DNA of 48,522 nt from Tetrahymena thermophila SB210. Its lineage: Eukaryota > Ciliophora > Oligohymenophorea > Hymenostomatida > Tetrahymenidae. A program made the translations under genes and the position numbers. The DNA is taken from positions 1 to 48,522 of the forward strand of contig NW_002476005.1 in NCBI RefSeq assembly GCF_000189635.1, written 5' to 3'. The notes below the pieces were generated by a model that did no database searches, was not told the origin of the DNA, and was given only the letters and a program-made list of their open reading frames with translations. Numbering within the stretch: position 1 is the stretch's first letter; every line of letters starts with the position of its first letter. Positions 48,367 through 48,522 of the stretch are shown here, in pieces.

Positions 48367-48522
48367 CTTTTTAAATATTGAAGAAGAAATATATAATTCA
48401 TTAGAAGGAAAAAATAAAGAAAAAATATGAAATAATAAGGTTAATTAATAATAAAACCAAAAATTAAAAATAAAATAATGAGTTAAATTAACAAAGAAAT
48501 AAGAAAAAGTAAACAAGCACAA

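Larger units (their letters stand above)
44644..48522. repeat. Array 3 of exon-intron LRR units, runs off the window
   Basis: Same unit and orientation as arrays 1 and 2. It includes seven regular LRR exons, one with a 7-bp deletion, one truncated start at the microsatellite, and two units (47.5-47.92 kb and 48.17-48.37 kb) in which most of the exon is replaced by other sequence. It continues past the window end. Confidence 0.88.

Noticed and set aside
21401..48522. CRISPR-like array
   Set aside because: The repeated unit is 200-400 bp with no short repeat/unique spacer pattern, and the organism is a eukaryote.

Overview
This AT-rich window reads as ciliate nuclear DNA, most probably Tetrahymena or a close oligohymenophorean relative. 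The protein genes stay open only if TAA and TAG are read as glutamine, and every complete gene ends in TGA. Read that way, several long genes appear that the standard code breaks into fragments. One run of 100 N (21301-21400) marks a scaffold gap. No telomere, rRNA or tRNA gene was recognised.

Left part (1-21300) is ordinary gene territory with very long AT-rich spacers. It holds a calcineurin-like phosphoesterase of the MPPED/UPF0046 type (646-1374, -), a multi-pass membrane protein (3283-3912, -), a 903-residue protein with a basic N-terminus and a Gln/Asn-rich C-terminus (4954-7665, +), and two paralogous proteins of 494 and 495 residues from an unrecognised family (12686-14170 and 18033-19520, both -). 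Three short ORFs are listed at low confidence.

Right part (21401-48522) is a duplicated accessory region. It contains three arrays of a roughly 200-400 bp unit that looks like satellite DNA but is not. On the minus strand each unit carries one leucine-rich repeat (LRR, ribonuclease-inhibitor-like, 30 residues) on its own exon. These exons are almost always exactly 90 nt, flanked by GT...AG phase-2 introns of variable length. The second array gives a near-complete gene model: two short 5' exons, then 17 LRRs on 16 exons. The first runs into the gap. The third has a 7-bp deletion in one exon that brings a TGA into frame. Between the arrays lies a cassette of three small secreted-protein genes with one shared cysteine pattern (C-x3-C ... 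CC ... C-x6-C-stop). Cassette and LRR gene together form a module of about 11.1 kb that is present twice in tandem (cassettes at about 24.8-29.9 kb and 36.0-41.0 kb).

Between the second module and the third array are an aldo-keto reductase of the potassium-channel beta-subunit type (43263-44351, +) and a decayed upstream copy (41401-42350), with a 145-bp tandem repeat between them. How the genes cooperate cannot be read from sequence. The co-duplication of secreted six-cysteine proteins with an LRR gene suggests a fast-evolving recognition or surface-related locus, but that is inference.
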